A stretch of 64,000 bases of DNA from an uncultured Alphaproteobacteria bacterium (GCA_913051655.1 CAJXHI010000008.1:1-64000); one strand, 5' to 3'. Counted from the first letter of the stretch, positions 1-11,708 are shown. The notes: generated by a model from the sequence alone, not told the origin. Translations and numbers: made by a program.

Positions 1-1
1 A

Positions 2-793
2 AACGGCGCGAACATAGTTATTGCAGCCAAAACTGTAAGTCCCCATCCAAAACTTCCTGGGACTATATACACTGCCGCAAAGGAAATTGAGAAATTGGGG
101 GCTAAATGTCTGCCAATTCATTGCGATATTCGGTTTGAAGAGCAGGTCTCGAATGCGGTAGATAGTTCGGTTAAAGAGTTTGGCGGCATCGATATATGTA
201 TCAATAACGCCAGTGCGATCTCGCCAATTTCAACTGCAGCTTTGGACATGAAAAAATATGATCTGATGCAAGATATCAACACCAGAGGCACATTTTTAAT
301 GACAAAAACCTGCCTACCTCACTTAAAGAAGAGCGAACACGCTCATATATTAACGTTATCACCTCCTTTGGATCTTAATGCGAAATGGTTTGCTCCCCAT
401 GTGGCATATACAATCTCAAAAATGGGTATGAGTATGCTTACCCTTGGGCACTCGAAAGAATTCGAAAAATTTTCAATTGGAGTAAATTCCTTGTGGCCGC
501 TTACCGCCATAGATACCGCAGCAGTCAGAAATATACTGGGAGGAGAAAATACAGCAAAAAAAAGTCGTAGTCCGGAAATAATGGCTAATGCGGCCTACGA
601 AATATTATCAAAAGACCCTAGCGAATGTACGGGAAACTTTTTTATTGACGAGGTTTTACTTAGAGATTTAGGCCACGATGACTTCAGTCATTATTCCGCT
701 TCAACCGGGGAACTTCTGCGAGACTTTTTCATTCCTGATGAAGTTGCAGATGATATACCCACTGCAACAACAAGTATTTACCAGTCAAACTAG
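2..793 (+). CDS. SDR-family oxidoreductase (HSDL2-like), 5' truncated by window edge
   Basis: Frame is open from position 2 (GANIVIAAKTVSPHPKLPGTIYTAAKEIEKLGAKCL...); NNAS and YxxxK-like (YTISKMG) SDR motifs. Confidence 0.85.
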   Translation, partial: NGANIVIAAKTVSPHPKLPGTIYTAAKEIEKLGAKCLPIHCDIRFEEQVSNAVDSSVKEFGGIDICINNASAISPISTAALDMKKYDLMQDINTRGTFLMTKTCLPHLKKSEHAHILTLSPPLDLNAKWFAPHVAYTISKMGMSMLTLGHSKEFEKFSIGVNSLWPLTAIDTAAVRNILGGENTAKKSRSPEIMANAAYEILSKDPSECTGNFFIDEVLLRDLGHDDFSHYSASTGELLRDFFIPDEVADDIPTATTSIYQSN

Positions 794-1035
794 GATATAT
801 GACCGGTGTGACGAATTGGCCAAAAAAATCGCCTTATTCGGATTAGGCGTCAAACCGCCCAACCAGCGTGCCTGCTGGCAGTGTGCATGACGCTTCAATG
901 AATGTGCAAGCCTTCTCAACACGCGTCATTTCGCCTCACAATCCCCGATAATTCTAGAACATGAAATTGCAGATAGTAAACCTTGACCCATAAAAACCGA
1001 GGGGCCTAAATTGTGAAATCTATTACACCAAGCAC

Positions 1036-1215
1036 ATGCGTCGGCGCATAATCAAAACTTGTACCTGGCAACTCTTAGGTGTTGTTTGGTTTATGGCTTA
1101 CGCATTCATTATAGGCGGAGACTTGTGGTATACATTTGGATTGGCTCTAGCAAGTATACCTGCAGGAACCATAATGTTTTACTGCCATGAGTGGGTCTGG
1201 GACAAAATTAAATGA
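1036..1215 (+). CDS. DUF2061-like small membrane protein (59 aa)
   Basis: Read by eye, not in ORF track: MRRRIIKTCTWQLLGVVWFMAYAFIIGGDLWYTFGLALASIPAGTIMFYCHEWVWDKIK*; resembles DUF2061 with terminal YxHExxWxKI. Confidence 0.65.
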   Translation: MRRRIIKTCTWQLLGVVWFMAYAFIIGGDLWYTFGLALASIPAGTIMFYCHEWVWDKIK

Positions 1216-1346
1216 TATTTAAAAAAGGCTGGTTGGACGAAAAGCGCAGACTCAGAAAAATAGAGGCTCAAACCCTAACTCGATGTGTTATTTGGTGGTT
1301 TTGTTTACTAACGTTGTCTTGGAAATGGAATAGCGATCCCTGCTGA
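1212..1346 (+). CDS. Small ORF (44 aa) overlapping the DUF2061-like stop (ATGA)
   Basis: MIFKKGWLDEKRRLRKIEAQTLTRCVIWWFCLLTLSWKWNSDPC*; ATGA overlap suggests coupling. Confidence 0.3.
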   Translation: MIFKKGWLDEKRRLRKIEAQTLTRCVIWWFCLLTLSWKWNSDPC

Positions 1347-1411
1347 ATCTACAAGACTTAAGATGAATCCAAGCGGTGTAATGGCCTGGTAGAGAGCAAA
1401 CTTGTTCAAGC

Positions 1412-1816
1412 ATGCCGCGGTTCCTGAGAACAGGAATTAATTCACAGGCAAAGCAATCAATTTTTCGACATACATTTATCGTAGCGTTTTCCGCGCGTCT
1501 TAGATGCTTATTTTTAGGTAATTATCCTGCAGAAAGCCGTAAAGGCATACTTGGTGGCTCTGACCGCATAGCTGCGGTAAAAGGTATAGTTGAAGCTGCT
1601 GGCGGTACCGTGAATATGGTCAGTTTTGCGCGTGGCCCCTTTGATTTTGTTGTAGAAATGAACTTACCAACCCATGAAATAATGATGGGTGCGATGGTAA
1701 CTGTCAGGGCATCTGGCTCAATAACCGGTGCAATTTATATCGAGCTAATCGATGGTGATCCCTTTTGGGAGGCTACCAGATCAATTGCGGGTGCCTTTAA
1801 GCTAGCAAACGCCTAA
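1412..1816 (+). CDS. GYD-domain-like protein; N-terminus probably altered
   Basis: GILGGSDRIAAVKGIVEAAGGTVNMVSFARGPFDFVVEMNLP...GSITGAIYIELID resembles GYD-domain proteins; the first ~45 aa do not. Confidence 0.55.
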   Translation: MPRFLRTGINSQAKQSIFRHTFIVAFSARLRCLFLGNYPAESRKGILGGSDRIAAVKGIVEAAGGTVNMVSFARGPFDFVVEMNLPTHEIMMGAMVTVRASGSITGAIYIELIDGDPFWEATRSIAGAFKLANA

Positions 1817-2768
1817 TTCATTCGTTTTGCCATAAGCCTAGCCATGCAAATATCTTTCAACGCCGCTCTCACATCGGTTTTTCTCACATTTGAGTTAGTC
1901 AGCATCCACAATCTCCACCAAAGTGTTACGTCCTAATGTGATCAGACGTGCCTTTAAAAAGCTGGTAGCTGTTCAAAATCCGAAGGTTATGCCGATGTTT
2001 AAGCCATATGTTATATAAGAACGGAAAATGATTTCTAAGTTGTTCATCTCAAAGCCTCCGATATGACCTTCCCCAAATAAATTGATGATACTCAGACGTT
2101 AATCTGGACGCGCAATAGGGGCGGCTGTCATTTAAATCGTACTGATCTTGATAGTAACCCATGGCAGCAACCAGATCTAACTCCTCTGGTTTATTTGCAG
2201 TAGCAGCTTCCTCGCTCACTATACCAGTAAGAAAATTTTGCCGTTTGCTTTACTCAAAACTATGTTTCGAACTTTGGCATCGGCCATGATATTATAAAAG
2301 TAATTACGATGCTTTGGATTGGATTATAGTTCTCATACAGTACAGTCGATTTGCCTATAAGATTTGATGCCACGCATTTACCCCACAAAACATCGTTTCT
2401 ATCTTATTCTAATTCTTACGAAAGGCGTAATTTGGTTTAAGGTTTGATCAATGATGCTTACTGGGCGAGTGATAGTCCGTCATATGGCGGTACTTTTAAG
2501 AAGCCTGACCTCAGATTGGGATTTGACAAGCATCGAGATGATGGTTTTATTTTCCAGGGGTGACGTAGGCTGTGTACCTACGAGGTCTAAGTGGGCTATT
2601 ATTTAATTTTCTTTTAGCGATCCTAAGAAAACAAAAAAGAACGTGTAAAATATCCTGAGAATGGCTGAATTAGTCTCTTTGAAATTTAAAAAGTGTTAGG
2701 AACGATTGATCTTTCATTGCGTGAAACGCGTATAGATTACCAAAGACTACAGTTCGTTAGGCGATTGA

Positions 2769-3692
2769 ATGAAAAATTCAAACGGGAGTATGACGGCGAA
2801 TTTGGCTTGTTTTCTTGCCATGTTCATGTGGGCATTCGCATTTCCTGCAAGCGAAGTCCTATTGCAAACTTGGGGCGTTGTGGCGCTTCTTCTGACCAGA
2901 ACATTACTAGCTGTTGGTGCCCTCACAATCATTTGGCTTTGGATTGATGGTTTTGAAAATATAAAATCTGCACCATGGTTTCATGGATTAAAGATTGGCG
3001 GCATAGGGTTCGGAGTTGGAGCAATCTTGCTATTAGTCGGACAAAAAATGTCTGACCCAGTGACGCCCGCCATTGCAGCTGCCATGATGCCTATCGCTGG
3101 TGCGGCCGTTGAGGTGGTTTTGGAAAAGAGAGTGCTGAAACTGCATCTTATAATCGCAATAATGCTTGCGTTTATTGGAGGTATTCTTGCGGGTGGAGTA
3201 AATTTTAGCAATGCCACTTTTGGAGTTGGAGCATTGTTTTGTTTGATTGCAATAGTGTTATTTGCTTGGGTAACACACGCCACAACGAATGACTTAAAGT
3301 CACTGTCGCCAATTGGGCAAACAACCATCACTTTGGTAGGTAGCTTAATTGTGGTCACAGCTGCTTATGTTGCGTGTCTGGCTGTTGGAATAAACGGGAC
3401 GCATATTGGTTTAACTGGCACTACTGACCTAACGCTGTTGATCATTATGGCTGTGGGTTCAATAGCTCTTGCGCAGCTATTATGGATTTGGGGCGCTGGT
3501 GGTTTGGGTATTCTATTTGCATCGTTACATATGAATATCGCGCCATTTTACGTCATGGCTATCGTGGTCGTCTTCATGGGGGGGCAATGGAACTGGAGCC
3601 AAGCATTTGGAGCGACACTCGTTGGTATTGCAGTTTTGATTGCTCAATCAAGGCAGTTCGCTGAATTTTCAAATGCTTCTAATAAAATCTAG
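2769..3692 (+). CDS. DMT/EamA-family transporter
   Basis: 307 aa, ten hydrophobic segments in two EamA-like halves. Confidence 0.85.
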   Translation: MKNSNGSMTANLACFLAMFMWAFAFPASEVLLQTWGVVALLLTRTLLAVGALTIIWLWIDGFENIKSAPWFHGLKIGGIGFGVGAILLLVGQKMSDPVTPAIAAAMMPIAGAAVEVVLEKRVLKLHLIIAIMLAFIGGILAGGVNFSNATFGVGALFCLIAIVLFAWVTHATTNDLKSLSPIGQTTITLVGSLIVVTAAYVACLAVGINGTHIGLTGTTDLTLLIIMAVGSIALAQLLWIWGAGGLGILFASLHMNIAPFYVMAIVVVFMGGQWNWSQAFGATLVGIAVLIAQSRQFAEFSNASNKI

Positions 3693-3901
3693 TGTGATTG
3701 GTTGCCGTGAGCGATCATAAAAAAATCATTGGTTCCGTCTACCAAGCGATAGCTATTACTGTCAAAATTAGATAACCTGAAATTTACCTACCAACACAAC
3801 CATTGACCGCCTAGCCTCATTCTGATTTTGAGGTAATCGATTGCAACTCATGTGCGTTTCCTTGTATTTCTATATCCCCTCACAAAAAGGAGTTACGCTT
3901 A

Positions 3902-4246
3902 ATGTGGTTACTCACATCAAAATCATTTTTGTCTATTGGTGCAGTTAAAGAAAATCCAAAAGGCGATCGCTTATTAGTGCGATCAAGAATAGCATGAGAC
4001 ATCGAAGAGGTGTTTCCTGTTGCGAATGTTATGGAAACATCCAATGCGGACTATCGCTTGCGCGCTTGGGTTTCGCGTGAGAAAGTCAACACGGCTATAT
4101 CGGAATATGTCCAAAATCTGAATTATATAAATTTGAAGAACAGTGTTGAAAATAAGGCTCGCATAAGGCCGCTGATGCGTGTGTGGAGCACCATGTATGA
4201 GCATCAAGAAGCGCAACTGAATACGCAAAGCAGAGATTTTATATAA
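3902..4246 (+). pseudogene. Conserved hypothetical protein interrupted by one in-frame TGA
   Basis: MWLLTSKSFLSIGAVKENPKGDRLLVRSRIA*DIEEVFPVANVMETSNADYRLRAWVSREKVNTAISEYVQNLNYINLKNSVENKARIRPLMRVWSTMYEHQ; frame continues on both sides of the stop. Confidence 0.65.
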
Positions 4247-4814
4247 AGGAAGAGGACACAAATTTGATGCGCATAAATCGATATGACATCTACAAACACT
4301 GCTTAAAACTGGCGAAAGAAATTTTGCGACGAGGTAACTTTGAAAGCTCAGAAAATTTATATCCATGTTGATGATCAAAATATTGGGAAACAGAATTGTT
4401 GCTTCCCTACAGGCCAGAGAGAGAGCACCGAGGCGCCGTAGCTAACATAGGCTTGAAATACGATGGAGTTATAGTTGGAGCACCACAGGAGTTGGCAGCT
4501 TTTAAACAGAACTTCTGCGTCTTAGAGATCGGTCAGGATTGGTGACGGTAAAGGCAAGAGCTAATTCAAAATGGATCATTTTATCCGCTGAGTAATTTTC
4601 AGGCTCAGGTCAATTATATTGCGTCTCGTGCAGCGATAACCCTTTTGAGAGCGTATAAGACCAACAAAACAAAATTTAAAGTTTGGCGTCAGATGTTTGA
4701 TGTTGCTGTCGATCTCGTCAAGTCTGATCGAAATCAAATATTAAATTTTGGGTCAACGGATTAGATTGTTATGTACAGCCAGACTATCCGCCGTTTGCGT
4801 CTCCCCATTTTTAC

Positions 4815-6086
4815 TTAGTCCAAGCAAAAAAGTGTTATTTTCTCATCCTTACCTTTTAACTGGACTTTTTCCTCGACCCTTGCACGGACATCTTCTAGCA
4901 ATCTCACTTTAACCTCGTTAGAAAAGACCAAAGTTGCCTTTAATGTTTTTCCAGTGTCACAAATTCTGCTTGCAACATTTACCGCATCGCCAATTACTGT
5001 ATACTCTTTACGCTCTTCGGTACCAATATTTCCTACAATACACTCGCCATAATGAATTCCAATTCTGTGCGTAATCACAGGCAAACCTGCATTTGCACGC
5101 TCCTTTGCCCATTGGTTCATGGCGATCTGCATTTGTCTTGCACACTCAAACGCGTTTTGTGCATCGTTACCCTGAGACACTGGTGTTCCAAACGTGGCCA
5201 TTACTGCATCCCCAATAAATTTATCAACCGTTCCCATATTCTCAAATATTGGTTTAACCATTTTCTCCTGGTACTCTGACAATAGTTTTATTATTTCATC
5301 AGGGGGCATCGTATCTGACAGTTTGGTGAAACCGTCTATGTCTGTAAATAAAATTGCAACTGCTTGGCTTCTGTCATTTGCTTTATCGACCAATATGTCT
5401 TGCTCTTTAATTTTATCACGTATGGTTGGTGAAAAGTATCTGCTTAAATTTTTGGTAGACTTTTCAAATCTAACAGCATCGTCCAGTAGGCGATCAGTCA
5501 AAAAAACGATTGCCCAGCACATAATTACAATAGTTACGTAAATATTTACCCAAATCCCAAAAAAAGGCAGGTTTATAGCATTACCATCTGCTACAATTTC
5601 TGCCCACGAGATTGACAGGAATACCATTTCTTTTGTTAGAATTTCGTAAACATTTAAAACAAGAGCTCCTGAGTAGACTATAATAGCAAAATACATAATG
5701 GATTTACGAAAAAACAAAGTATGAGCTACCACAAAAAAGAGTGGAGCAAGAAATTGATAGTCGAGGGACCGCCCTGATCCAATTTCAGAAAGATTTTGAA
5801 GCCTTATATTGTAAGAATTCATTGTTTCGAGCGAAACATAGTAAATTAGGGCTGTACCAAGGCCTAATATAACCAGAGCATTGTAATTTTTCTCATTTAA
5901 GTTTTGATAAATGTATCCAAAAGAAATCATAGTCAGTAAATTAAGTAACAAATTACACTGATTTAAAAACTCAATGCCGTACGATGGTACAAAAATTGAT
6001 TTTATTAATGTTATTGTTGATATCGCTAGAAATACGATAGCCGCCACACGAAACCCTGCAATACGTCGAACTAATAAGTGATCCAT
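4815..6086 (-). CDS. Class III adenylate/guanylate cyclase with N-terminal multi-TM domain
   Basis: AILFTDIDGFTKLSD, GDAVMATFGTP, HRIGIHYGECIVGNIG, YTVIGDAVNVASRI motifs; hydrophobic N-terminus. Confidence 0.9.
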   Translation of the reverse strand: MDHLLVRRIAGFRVAAIVFLAISTITLIKSIFVPSYGIEFLNQCNLLLNLLTMISFGYIYQNLNEKNYNALVILGLGTALIYYVSLETMNSYNIRLQNLSEIGSGRSLDYQFLAPLFFVVAHTLFFRKSIMYFAIIVYSGALVLNVYEILTKEMVFLSISWAEIVADGNAINLPFFGIWVNIYVTIVIMCWAIVFLTDRLLDDAVRFEKSTKNLSRYFSPTIRDKIKEQDILVDKANDRSQAVAILFTDIDGFTKLSDTMPPDEIIKLLSEYQEKMVKPIFENMGTVDKFIGDAVMATFGTPVSQGNDAQNAFECARQMQIAMNQWAKERANAGLPVITHRIGIHYGECIVGNIGTEERKEYTVIGDAVNVASRICDTGKTLKATLVFSNEVKVRLLEDVRARVEEKVQLKGKDEKITLFCLD

Positions 6087-6409
6087 TAAAAGGCCGTCCT
6101 ATGCCGCCAGCGTTGCATAAATTAAAGCTGTATACTGACTTTATTACAATGCTTTACTTACCGAATTCCTTGATAAAAATTAAAATATTCAGATTTTTAA
6201 GTTTTGGCGATAATGGTTTTATTCAGATGAGAGCCATGACGGGGTTAAGACACGAAAGTGCTAGGCGTGAGCCTCCCAATCTGAATTGGTCTAGCGCAAT
6301 TTTTAGAGAATGGATAACAAGCAGCTAAAGCCGGAAGTTACGATGGCTAAAGACACTTAATAGTGAAAATCGACAAAAATGTTAGTTCCATAAAATTTTT
6401 TCAATATAG

Positions 6410-7498
6410 TCATACAAGCAAACCACGTGCTTCAACGGGTATTACTTCGACAATTTGATTATCTCTCACGGCTACCAATTTATCAAACATGTTCACAGCA
6501 ACGCACACATGGTTTGGAATGATACGTACGATGTCACCAACTGTCGGTTTATTTGCACATTCCGAAAGATCAAGAAATCCATGTTCTTCCGCAAATTTAT
6601 GTATCTGGGCGTCAGGATATTCAAGGATCAAACCAAAGCCTTGGAGACCTCCTGTGTCAGAGGTTAAAGTCTTTGAGCCAGCATCTAAAATGCCTCGTTC
6701 CGTGCCGCTGCGGCTAACCACGCTTGAATAAACACTGAAGGCGCAATTTTCTTGTGTTGCAAATCCATCTTCAATCATCATTCGGTCGTTAAAAATACAG
6801 GTTCCAGCCCTATGTTCAGTGGCACCTAAAAGTTTACCAATATTAGAAAAGTTAGGTGTTCCCCCTGTCGAAACAATACCTGGCTGATACCCTAGGTAAG
6901 ATAGACCTTTTACCATCTCATCGAGAAAGATCTGTGTTTGGGGCCAGCTATCCTGCGATGGATAAAATAGTATTCCCGCAAAGTTAAGAATTGGATCCTC
7001 TTTGATAACTCGAGCCAGCGCAAGCGCTTCGCGGGGGGTCTCAACGCCTGCGCGTTTTTGGCCAGTATCACATTCAATCATTACATCCAACGGACGATCA
7101 GCTTCTCTTGCAGCATTCGAATAAGCGGTGAGCGAAAACAAGTTATCGCTACACACCTTTAAGGGCACACGCTTTTGCAGCACTGCCAGTCGTCCAGATC
7201 TAGCTGCACCAATCAAATTGGTAGCTATAACAATGTCATTAATGCCATTATTCGCCATCACCTCAGCTTCTCCGAGTTTTTGACAAGTAATACCCTGAGC
7301 GCCCGCTGCGATCTGCATTTTTGCTAGTAAAGGCGACTTATGAGTTTTTATGTGTGGCCGATTTTTTACCCCAGCATTGTCACACAAGGTCTGAGCACGT
7401 TTTATATTGCGCTCAACCACGTCAAGATCAATCACGGCGCAGGGTGTACCAAAATTTTCAATAATTGCGGATTTTAGTGTCGAGCTGTCCCTGTTCAT
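6410..7498 (-). CDS. DSD1/D-threonine aldolase-family PLP enzyme (alanine racemase N-terminal fold)
   Basis: TPCAVIDLDVVERNI...RPHIKTHKSP; C-terminal PNHVCVAVNMFD metal-site-like motif. Confidence 0.88.
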   Translation of the reverse strand: MNRDSSTLKSAIIENFGTPCAVIDLDVVERNIKRAQTLCDNAGVKNRPHIKTHKSPLLAKMQIAAGAQGITCQKLGEAEVMANNGINDIVIATNLIGAARSGRLAVLQKRVPLKVCSDNLFSLTAYSNAAREADRPLDVMIECDTGQKRAGVETPREALALARVIKEDPILNFAGILFYPSQDSWPQTQIFLDEMVKGLSYLGYQPGIVSTGGTPNFSNIGKLLGATEHRAGTCIFNDRMMIEDGFATQENCAFSVYSSVVSRSGTERGILDAGSKTLTSDTGGLQGFGLILEYPDAQIHKFAEEHGFLDLSECANKPTVGDIVRIIPNHVCVAVNMFDKLVAVRDNQIVEVIPVEARGLLV

Positions 7499-8915
7499 TA
7501 AATTTACCTATTCAAACTTCCGGTGAGCATAAAGGTAAATACTTAACTTTTACGAGCCACGTTTAGTGTTCCTTTTAAATCTGGCACTAGGAGCATGGTT
7601 ATTGGCTAAAGAGTTGCCGACACGGACGTTCCGATGCCTAGCTGGAGACTCAGAGCAAAGTATAAAACCCAAACTACAAATATGTTATCAATCCGCTTCT
7701 AAAACGCAAGTTCCTTGTTTTGGTACACCAAATGGTACCATAAATTTCTGGGGCGTTTGGCCCATGGCCATAACGCAGTCTCACATCTTATCAATTAGTC
7801 CTTCTTCGGTCAGTGATTTCATCAAACCTTTCATTTTTGCTAAGGATATGCCAACTCTTTTTGAAAGTTCGCCTTGGGGCTCTTTGAAATACTTTATATT
7901 GCTGCTTTTTTTTGCCTTGAAGACTAATGTTCAGTGATTAATTGATCGCGCACTTTGTCAGGATGTTTGCTAACGATCAAATTTTACCGACTTTTATTGC
8001 CATGGTGACATCCTTCACTGCCCGCTGAGGGTGGATGTAATATACAAGCTATTGTTACGTTGTATACTTTGCCTTTTGCCACTTACGTGCCTGATGCTGT
8101 GTCATCCCTGTTGGAAAAGGTAGTTGGTACTCTTGCCGTCAAGCGAACACCTGGACTGTGTGCTAAGCATTTTAAGGATCAATTTAGGTTGGCTTAAGTG
8201 TGAGTCAGCACTTGTAACCTTAAGTAATTTGTTAATATCTGGAATTTATCTTATGCCGCCATCAACACGTGGTATCATCAGCGTTACTATTTGCTTTCTT
8301 TTCATTATCTCTGATTAAGTTATTAAATGAAATTAAACTGGCGTTAGCTCTAAATGAGACGTCTATCGGGTCATCCGCCATCCGAATTATAACTTTTCAT
8401 TAGGCCAGCCTCGTAAAATTTTTAATTTAACCGTCAACCCTCATTCTTACTTCGATTTTCGGAGTTCCTCACAAGTCTTCGTCTGCATTTTGACAGAGTT
8501 TTTCGACCGCCTGCCGAGCTTACAATGCGCCTACGCGATCCGCTCTCGCCCTTTCGTGATCCGAGTCTAGTACTCCTGTCGTAGTGCAAACTGCAACGTT
8601 CTTGCGCCTGAGTGGTGGTTTTTGACATGCAGTTCATCGATGCATTTAATCTTACCAGATCATGATAATTTTTTTAAAGCCCAGTTATAAAATTCTTAAT
8701 ATAGAAGTGTTACACCTCAATTGATGAGCTCTTGCTACTAAGGAAAATCGCTAAGGGTTAAAGTGTAAGGTTGGATAGTATTTGAAGATCTTTTGGGCTC
8801 GGAGGTCCACTATTGCTTAAAGTGATATGATATTATGGAAGTTCTGACTAATGTAAGAAAAAAATTAGAATCTAAGATTTTCAATATGCGATATTTTGCC
8901 TAAAACCTTTTAAAT

Positions 8916-11708
8916 TCAGTAATGTGCCGAAAGGCCGGAAAATGGTTTTTGGACCGGTGGCGCAAATTTGGTCAAATTGATACCCTCCACAGCAGTTCTG
9001 TACTCACTGAGAGACGGTGTTCTTCCTAGAATAGCAGAAAGAACGACAACCGGCGTGGACGCGAGCAGCGACTCTCCCTTCTTATCTGGAGCGTCAGCTA
9101 CAACTCGCCCTTGAAATAGTCTAGTAGAAGTTGCTAAAACCGTGTCGCCCTTTGCTGCTTTTTCCTGATTGCCCATGCATAGATTACAGCCTGGCCGCTC
9201 TAGGTAGAGAATATTTTTATACTCAGTGCGGGCAGTCACTTTCGGTGATGAATCGTTGAATTCAAAGCCCGCGTATTTTTGTAGTACTTCCCAATCGCCT
9301 TCTACCTTTAATTCATCAATGATGTTGTAAGTTGGGGCAGCGACAATAAGAGGTGCGTGAAACTCAACTTTGCCGATTTTATTTTCAAGATTACGCAACA
9401 TCTGTGCAACAATTTTTACATCACCTTTGTGCACCATGCAGGAGCCCACGAAGCCTAGATCAACTTTCTTTTCACCTTTGTAAAAAGAGATCGGACGGAT
9501 GGTATCGTGGGTGTAGCGCTTAGAGACATCGGCGTTATACACATCAGGATCCGCGATCATCGGTTCATCGATTGCATCCAGATCGACGACAACTTCTGCA
9601 AAATATTTCGCGTTTTTATCAGGCGAGAGCGCTGGTTTTTCACCCGAACTGATTTCTATAATACGGTTGTCCGCAATGTCGATCAGGCGCTGCAGCATTG
9701 CCACATCATTATCCATGCCCTTCTCAATCATAATCTGAATGCGGGTTTTTGAAATTTCCAAGGATTGGATCAGTGTTTCATCTTCAGAAATGCAGATTGA
9801 TGCTTTTGCTTTCATCTCTGCCGTCCAATCGGTAAATGTGAAAGCCTGGTCGGCAAGAAGCGTTCCGATATGTACTTCAATGATCCGCCCTTGGAACACA
9901 TTGTCACCAAATTGCTGAAGCATTTGCGCCTGGCTAGCATGCACCACATCACGGAAATCCATGTGATCGGCCATTCTACCCTTAAAACTCACTTTGACGG
10001 ACTCAGGGATCGGCATGGTCGCCTCCCCAGTCGCTAGTGCAAGCGCTACTGTGCCGGAGTCCGCACCGAAGGCCACGCCTTTGGACATACGCGTGTGGCT
10101 ATCACCCCCGATGATGATGGCCCAGTCATCCACTGTAATGTCATTTAGAACTTTATGAATTACATCAGTCATCGAATGATAAATGCCTTTGGGGTCACGG
10201 GCAGTGATCAGGCCGAACTCGCGCATAAACTGCATCAGGCGTGGTGTGTTGGCCTGCGCTTTAATATCCCAAACCGAAGCTGTGTGGCAGCCCGATTGAT
10301 AGGCTCCGTCTACCGAAGGAGATATTACGGTTGCCGCCATCGCTTCCAATTCTTGGGATGTCATCAATCCTGTAGTGTCTTGCGAGCCAACGATATTGAC
10401 TTTGACCCGCACGTCAGATCCGGCATGCAAAACCTTCCCTGGCGTGCTACCACGAACGTTGGCGTTGAAAATTTTTTCTACTGCCGTAAGGCCTTGCCCT
10501 TCGAAGGAGATTTCCTTAGGAGGCGCGAAGGCCGACTTGAGTGCTATCCCTAATGCTTCTGAAGCAAACGCTTGCAATTTTTTGCCAAATACAATGGCAT
10601 AAGATCCACCGGCTTTCATAAACTCCATCTTTTGTGGCGTGAAGGAAGATGCCATATCTACCAATTCTTCATCCCCGCCTGCGGAATACAGCTTTTTCTT
10701 TTTCGTGTTAATCGTCAATACTGTTCCTGTTTCAACAGAATAGCGCTGCTCTAGAATGGGATTCCCATCATTGTTCAAAATTGGTTTGCCGTCATCACTT
10801 AGCTTTTTAACCCAGTTCTTTAGATCCACTCCAATCCCACCGGTAACGCCAACTGTAGTCAAAAAAATAGGTGATATTCCGTTAGTACCCGCCACCACAG
10901 GCGCGTAGTTAACAAAAGGCACGTAGGGGCTCGCTCGCTCACCGGTCCAAAGTGCGACATTGTTAACTCCTGACATTCGAGATGATCCAACGCCCATAGT
11001 GCCTTTTTCAGCAATTAACATTACCCGCTTGCCAGGGTGATTAAGTTTCAATAACTCAATCTCTCTTTGTGCTGCCTCTGAAATAAAGCATTTCCCATGT
11101 AACTCTCTGTCTGCGCGAGAATGCGCCTGATTGCCTGGGGAAAGTAAGTCTGTGGAAATATCGCCTTCAGCAGCAATGTAGGTCACCACTTTAATTTCTT
11201 CATCTATGTCCGGTAGTTTGGTAAAAAACTCTGCCTTGGCGTAGCTTTGAAGTAAGTCTTCGGCGATAGGGTTGCCAGCCTTATAAGCTAAGTCGATGCG
11301 ATCCATGTCAGCATCATAAAGAAACACTTGGGTCTTTAGCACCTCCGCTGCGTTTTTTGCAACACTTGCATTGTCGCCCAATGCCATATCTAAAAGGGCT
11401 CTTACTGAGGGCCCACCTTTCATATGTGACAACAATTCAAACGCATAGTTAGAGGTAATTTCAGGTACATACACCTCCCCCAGTATAATTTCTTTGAGAA
11501 ATGCAGTTTTCACAGCAGCCGAAGCAGTGGTGCCTGGTAAAGTGTTGTAGATTAGGAAGTTCAAGGAAGCCGCCCGGTTTTTATGATCCGCAATTTTAAT
11601 TTGCGCAATTAACTCTGCTGTCAACGGGCCATCATCAATTGGTTTTGGACTTAATCCGAGTTCTTTGCGTTTTTCAATTTCTTCCAGGTAAGCTGAATAC
11701 AGGCTCAT
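8916..11708 (-). CDS. acnB: Aconitate hydratase B (bifunctional aconitase / 2-methylisocitrate dehydratase)
   Basis: 930 aa, AcnB N-terminal HEAT-like domain, GGDSHTRMSKGVAFGADSG, ERPGCNLCMGNQ cluster motif. Confidence 0.96.
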   Translation of the reverse strand: MSLYSAYLEEIEKRKELGLSPKPIDDGPLTAELIAQIKIADHKNRAASLNFLIYNTLPGTTASAAVKTAFLKEIILGEVYVPEITSNYAFELLSHMKGGPSVRALLDMALGDNASVAKNAAEVLKTQVFLYDADMDRIDLAYKAGNPIAEDLLQSYAKAEFFTKLPDIDEEIKVVTYIAAEGDISTDLLSPGNQAHSRADRELHGKCFISEAAQREIELLKLNHPGKRVMLIAEKGTMGVGSSRMSGVNNVALWTGERASPYVPFVNYAPVVAGTNGISPIFLTTVGVTGGIGVDLKNWVKKLSDDGKPILNNDGNPILEQRYSVETGTVLTINTKKKKLYSAGGDEELVDMASSFTPQKMEFMKAGGSYAIVFGKKLQAFASEALGIALKSAFAPPKEISFEGQGLTAVEKIFNANVRGSTPGKVLHAGSDVRVKVNIVGSQDTTGLMTSQELEAMAATVISPSVDGAYQSGCHTASVWDIKAQANTPRLMQFMREFGLITARDPKGIYHSMTDVIHKVLNDITVDDWAIIIGGDSHTRMSKGVAFGADSGTVALALATGEATMPIPESVKVSFKGRMADHMDFRDVVHASQAQMLQQFGDNVFQGRIIEVHIGTLLADQAFTFTDWTAEMKAKASICISEDETLIQSLEISKTRIQIMIEKGMDNDVAMLQRLIDIADNRIIEISSGEKPALSPDKNAKYFAEVVVDLDAIDEPMIADPDVYNADVSKRYTHDTIRPISFYKGEKKVDLGFVGSCMVHKGDVKIVAQMLRNLENKIGKVEFHAPLIVAAPTYNIIDELKVEGDWEVLQKYAGFEFNDSSPKVTARTEYKNILYLERPGCNLCMGNQEKAAKGDTVLATSTRLFQGRVVADAPDKKGESLLASTPVVVLSAILGRTPSLSEYRTAVEGINLTKFAPPVQKPFSGLSAHY

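Noticed and set aside
3902-4246. Selenocysteine or stop-recoding reading of the in-frame TGA
   Set aside because: No redox-motif context or SECIS-like hairpin noticed; a GGA->TGA point change is simpler.
9507-10754. Plus-strand ORFs antisense to acnB
   Set aside because: Explained by the 930-aa AcnB coding frame on the opposite strand.
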